Below, piece after piece: positions 59,659-64,000 of a DNA stretch of 64,000 nucleotides (the first letter of the stretch is position 1; the number at the start of each line of letters is the position of its first letter). The notes beneath the pieces are model-generated. The model was not told the origin of the DNA. It searched no databases and saw nothing but the letters and a program-made list of their open reading frames with translations. The stretch covers positions 16,634,276-16,698,275 of the forward strand of contig NC_135568.1 of NCBI RefSeq assembly GCF_964340395.1, written 5' to 3'. The position numbers were made by a program, and so were the translations under genes. The stretch comes from Glandiceps talaboti. Taxonomy: Eukaryota > Hemichordata > Enteropneusta > Spengelidae.

Positions 59659-59853
59659 CGGCAGGAGACCGACGAACAAACAAAAACAACGAAAGAATCG
59701 GAAAAAGTGACAAAATAACAGAAAATCGACTTACGGAAAGTACCACAATGTACTTAACAATTTAGCTGAGGTGAAAAACTCAGTGGATGGCTTTCAGGAA
59801 CTCAGATTGTTTACGATTCACGGGAGCGCCACTACAACACGTCTACATAGCTC

Positions 59854-59891
<38 letters not shown>

Positions 59892-60021
59892 AAGTAGTAG
59901 TGGTAGTAGTGGTAGTAGTAGTAGTAGTAGTGGTAGTAGTGGTGGTGGTAGTAGTGGTAGTATTAGTGGTAGTAGTGGTAGTAGTGGTAGTAATAGTAGT
60001 AGTAGTAGTAGTAGTAGTAGT
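59854..60021. repeat. (AGT)n array between LINE copies C and D
   Basis: About 168 bp of AGT units with GGT, ATT and GAAGT variants. On the LINE strand copy D ends TTTTATTAAAACT and enters the array; copy C begins right after it. Confidence 0.95.
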
Positions 60022-63000
60022 TTTAATAAAATCTTTATTTACAAATTCAAAATTACAGTGCAAATGAAGAAACAGGAATCAAACAAAATAAATATTAATT
60101 TCAATAATTCAGATCGATGTTGGACACGTCAGTTCATTTGCATATTTATCTCATAAATGTGGTGAGTTCAGCAAGTAATCCTCTCAGTCGGTACTTCTGG
60201 TAGTATTCTTCTCAGTAATTTCATAGTCTATAAGCTTAGTACGTACTGCTGATTCTGTAATTAAGCAGAGTTCGTTAGGTGTGTGCGAGTTGTGTGCCTA
60301 CTATATCACAAAAGTACTGATCTGCGGATGACAGTATGACTTGACGTCATTCTTTCAAGTCACACCTACATCCACAGACCCCATGAGGAGTATGGTGCCC
60401 AGAGTACATTGTGACAGTAATTACATAATGTGGAATTAAATTAGAATTTCTAGTGTTTCATCATTTTCTATACGGCATAAGGCTTCATTTTGTGTCCACA
60501 TTAGTTTAAAGTATTCAATACGGTCTGTTGATACAGCCATCTGGTATTCTGTCTTTATCTTGGTGCAAATACGAGAGTGGAATATCTCTACAGGGTCAGT
60601 TTGTGTCTTATTGTTTAATTTATTCCATCGACTAAGGTGAATGGATAGTTTAACTGTACAGGTGAGATAGGTATACAGTCGGAACACCTGTTTGTTTACA
60701 AAGTGTGCAGACTTTTTATTGTATCTTGGCAATAAGATGTACCACCATAATGGTAGAGGGGTTTCTGATTCGAGTAACTTTGTAGACAAATTATTATAAA
60801 ATTGGAGGACTGGTTTGATGTGTGTACACTCTAAAAATACATGTGAGAGAGTATCCTTTTCATTACAAAAGGGGCAGTTGGCATGGGATTGGAGTTTACT
60901 ATTTTGCAAGAAGGCTCCAGTTGGATAGGCACCATGGAAAAAACGCCACATAAAGTCACCTTCACGTTTACCTATAGGAAGTGTGTAACATGCTTTGTAG
61001 TTTGGCTTAAGTGTGTTCGGCAAACTAAGTATATCCCTCCAGATAGTATCAAGAGTGTATGGATTCTTACGATAGAGATTACGTTCTACTAAAAATCTGT
61101 AGATTGAACCCCTTTCTATTTTGTATAGTGGTAAATTCAGGTTATCGCTTTCGTAGATATCAAAACTGTAGTATGTATTAACGGGGTCAAGGGGTTTGTT
61201 TTCAAGGAAGTAGTTATTAAGTTTGTTTTTCCATTCTGTAGGTATTGCTTTATGAATTGTTTCTATAGTTAGGTCGAGAATTCTTTTAGAGTGAATTGTG
61301 GCTTTTTGAAACAAATACTCATTGTTGTGCCACTTTGTCGTTTCATCGTTAATCAAGTCCTTAATACGAGTTATACCTCCGTCAACAAGGTGTTGAAGGT
61401 GGAATGGTTCAAGCTGTACTGGATGTAAAAAGAGGGGGTTGTGAAACAAAGGTTCATTGAGTATGTCGTTTATTGTTTCAGGCATTCCTTTCCGTTTAAA
61501 CGTTTAACCTCGCACTGCTGCCAGAAGGACAAAATATCTCGGTAAAATGGGGGAGAATAGGCCAGTGGGTAATTAAATCGAGTTACAAGGAGTTGTTTGC
61601 AATAGTTCAGGTTACCAATTTTACTAAAGTAGAGATCGGTAAAAAGGAAATTCGGATGATCGTTGCATCTATACAGATATCTCTGTATATAGCGCAGTCT
61701 AAACGTATATAGTCGAGAGGTTAAGTGTGTTAAACCCAGTCCTCCCTTTTCAAGGGGAAGATAGATCACCTCTGAGCGTACCCAGTGATGGCCATGCCAT
61801 ACAAAGTCAAGAAATGCTTTTTCGAGAAAGTTTACAAGTTCCTTTGGAGGACACAGACACATACATTTGTGATTAAGTTTAGATGCTATTAGCTGATTAA
61901 TGACCTTTACGCGTCCGTGATATGACATTACAGGTAAAAATCTGGACCACCATTCTAATTTTGTTTGAACTTTGTGACCAACTTCACTCCAGTTTTTATT
62001 TGTATAGTGTTTAGAATTTCCCATATAGATTCCTAACAGCTTTAGTCCCTCGTTATTCCACTTAAATAAGTCCCATTGGTGAGTCTTCGCGACTTTTCCA
62101 ACGTCCAGACCACAGACCTTCGGACTTTCCAATATTAACCTTAGCATTTGTAGCTCTTTCATATACATTAATCCACTTAGTAAGTTTAGTAAAATCGTCA
62201 GTATGTGTAGTAATAAATTCAACATCATCAGCATAAGCCGAAAGATGAATTTTCCTTTTTGTGTTTGATAAACAGAGACCCTTCATGCCACTTTCGTTAC
62301 GGATTTTATGCAAAAAAGGCTCAATTGCAAGAACATATAATTGGCCTGACAATGGACAACCCTGGCGAATTCCCCTGTTAAACTCAATTGGGGCAGTAAG
62401 GTTACTGTTTATACGAACGAGGCATTGTGCCTCAGAGTATATCAATTTGATGTAACGAATAAATTGCTCACCAAAACCAAAGGATTTCAGAGTGTTAAAG
62501 AGGTAAGCTTGGTTCACCCGATCAAAGGCCTTTTCTTGATCTAAGGCGACAATCCCTAAGTTTATGCCTGTTTGGTTGCAGTAGTGTATACTATCCCTTA
62601 TCAAATTGATATTATCTTCAATATTACGACCTGGTATGCTACATGTTTGATCTGTATGTATGATGCTTCCAAGAACGTTACGTAGGCGCAGAGAAAGACA
62701 CTTAGTAAATATTTTGTAATCACTACAAAGTAAACTAACTGGTCGCCAGTTTTTTAAGAGAGTGCTGTCTCCTTTCTTTGGGATAAGACTGATGATGGCA
62801 CGACGGCTAGATTGAGGGAGTTCACCATCTCTAATGCAGGCATGTAAAACATCTAGGAAATCTTGTCCTATTATATGGCAGAACTTTTTATAGAACTCGT
62901 TAGGGAGTCCGTCAATTCCTGGCGAGCGATTGTTAGAGAGATGTTTGATGGCATTTGTAAGTTCCTCTAAAGTTATATTAGAATCACAGTAGTTTATGTC

Positions 63001-64000
63001 ATCGTCGTTAATTAAGTTGGGAAGGTCTGCGAGTAATTTGTGTTCGTCAATCGTTGAAGTAGGTTCAGGCGTGTAAAGCTTTTGGTAAAATGTGTGTGTC
63101 ATTTTGCTGATTTCTGACTGATCAGTTGTGAGTGTTTTATCGTCGAGACGTAATTGTGCTATTATTTTGCGGCTATTTTGCCGTTTTTCGAGACGGGAAA
63201 AGAAATCTCCCGACGTTTCACTCTCGTGTAAAAGATTGTGTCTAGCCCGCACTGCAGCACCCCTGCTCTCAGACCGTGTATAAGCCTTCAAGCATTCTAT
63301 TTTGTCATTGTACATGGGAAGAAGGTCTGGGTTTGAGGTAATGTTCTGTTCGATATATTTAATTTCGTTTTCAAGACTTTGTTTTGCTTCCTTGATATTT
63401 TGCATTTTACTTGTTGCATATTGTTGAGTAAGCCATTTTATTTTGTGTTTGCCTATGTCCCACCAGTGTTGGATTTTTCCAAATGTCCCTTTTTCTGTTT
63501 GCCATTGAGTCCAAAAATCACGAAGGAGGTCACAGTAATGTTCATCATCCAGTAGTTGCGTGTTTAAACACCAAACAGGAGAGTGGTTTTTAACTTTAGA
63601 AAGTGAGAGTTTAAGTTTAACCACTGAGTGGTCTGTGAAGGCTCGTGACCCAGTAAAGATTTCTGTTGTGTCTATACGTGTGGACAGGTGTTTAGATATG
63701 TAAAACCTATCAAGTCTTGCAGCTGTTGTATTGGTATGATTGTGCCATGTATACTCTCTGGTGTTGCTATGGTGATACCTCCACGAATCAACTAATTTAA
63801 ATTTGTGTATGATTTTATCAAGACTAATGGAGGTACGGTTGTCGGGCTCTTTACTGCTAGTTCGGTCGATTGTGGGGTCAATGGTACAATTGAAGTCTCC
63901 CCCTAGGATAACGGGATCATCATTCAAATCAGCTATTAATTGTTTTAATTTCTGAAAGATCTCTAGTCTCTCATTAGCATGGTTCGGTGCGTATATATTG
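60022..64000 (-). mobile_element. Tx1/L1-like LINE, copy D (runs off the window)
   Basis: A ~415-bp 3' UTR with AATAAA about 15 bp before the end, and ORF2 from 60436 to the window edge. It is diverged from copies A-C throughout, so it belongs to a separate subfamily that uses the same (ACT)n end. Confidence 0.85.
60436..64000 (-). pseudogene. LINE copy D ORF2, partial at 5' end
   Basis: The frame is open at the window edge (NIYAPNHANERLEIF) and passes through LGGDFNCTIDPTIDRTSS, AFTDHSVVKL, NWRPVSLLCSDYKIFTKCL, motif A LDQEKAFDRVNQAYLFNTL, motif B RQGCPLSGQLYVLAIEP and motif C SAYADDVEFITTHTD. A frameshift near 62090 moves the thumb region (KLLGIYMGNSKHYTNKNW) to a second frame, and another near 61480 moves the C-terminus (including CPFCNEKDTLSHVFLEC) to a third, ending at 60436. 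The endonuclease start and ORF1 lie beyond the window. The active-site residues are kept, so the copy is lightly decayed. Confidence 0.9.

Larger units (their letters stand above)
53489..59853 (-). mobile_element. Tx1/L1-like LINE, copy C (full length, near-intact)
   Basis: About 6.4 kb bounded by (AGT)n on both sides: 5' UTR, intact ORF1, ORF2 with only two frameshifts, a ~690-bp 3' UTR (AATAAA on the LINE strand near 54110) ending in AAAACT. It is the best-preserved element of the window. Confidence 0.85.

Noticed and set aside
59771-60067. Poly-Val and poly-Thr reading frames near 59.8-60.06 kb
   Set aside because: Translation of the (AGT)n array only.

Overview
This is a eukaryotic, almost certainly metazoan, window: AT-rich, full of long (TA)n, (GT)n, (AGT)n and GACA microsatellites, with canonical GT/AG introns, several classes of retrotransposon, an endogenous Polinton/adintovirus-like DNA virus, and a single convincing host exon (a protein kinase). 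The mix suggests a marine invertebrate. I cannot name the species; a deuterostome such as a hemichordate or amphioxus would fit, but that is inference.

Layout. 0-5.4 kb: a decayed viral segment with a protein-primed-type DNA polymerase B (PolB, minus strand), a structural-type protein running tail-to-tail against it (plus strand), a C2H2 zinc-finger gene, and an unrecognised remnant. 5.4-12 kb: Penelope-like element (PLE) 3' ends carrying GIY-YIG tails and hammerhead ribozyme motifs, a 2.67-kb DNA transposon whose termini are inverted minisatellites, a small inverted-repeat element, and a LINE fragment split by a (TA)n array. 12-21 kb: mostly non-coding, with one 5'-truncated LINE (14.5-16.2 kb) and scattered tiny palindromic insertions. 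21.2-26.0 kb: a collinear minus-strand block of viral morphogenesis genes (coiled-coil membrane protein, double-jelly-roll major capsid protein, A32-type packaging ATPase, and small membrane/basic proteins), each lightly broken. It abuts a transposase-like pseudogene (26.0-27.8 kb). 28-42.7 kb: repeats, including an element with terminal inverted repeats built of ~147-bp tandem units, a LINE remnant (33.5-35.4 kb) and a PLE reverse transcriptase flanked by direct repeats (35.9-37.6 kb). 42.75-43.57 kb: the kinase exon. 44.6-64 kb: four minus-strand Tx1/L1-like LINE copies (A-D) lying head to tail; D/C and C/B are separated only by (AGT)n arrays.

How the parts relate. The two viral segments supply complementary halves of a Polinton-type gene set (replication versus capsid assembly/packaging) and lie on the same strand, so they may be pieces of one interrupted element; an integrase/protease was not found. 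The LINE copies supply ORF1 (RNA-binding, CCHC) and ORF2 (endonuclease plus reverse transcriptase). Copy C is close to intact. Most other coding sequence is pseudogenic.

The most unusual signals are: (i) four 32-36 bp near-perfect palindromes sharing the ends CATAGAC/GTCTATG, each flanked by a 7-bp direct repeat; (ii) a hammerhead ribozyme with all core positions intact at 11542-11586; (iii) LINEs stacked head to tail through (AGT)n; and (iv) the minisatellite-ended transposon with its 6-bp target duplication. All coordinates and alignments were made by eye.
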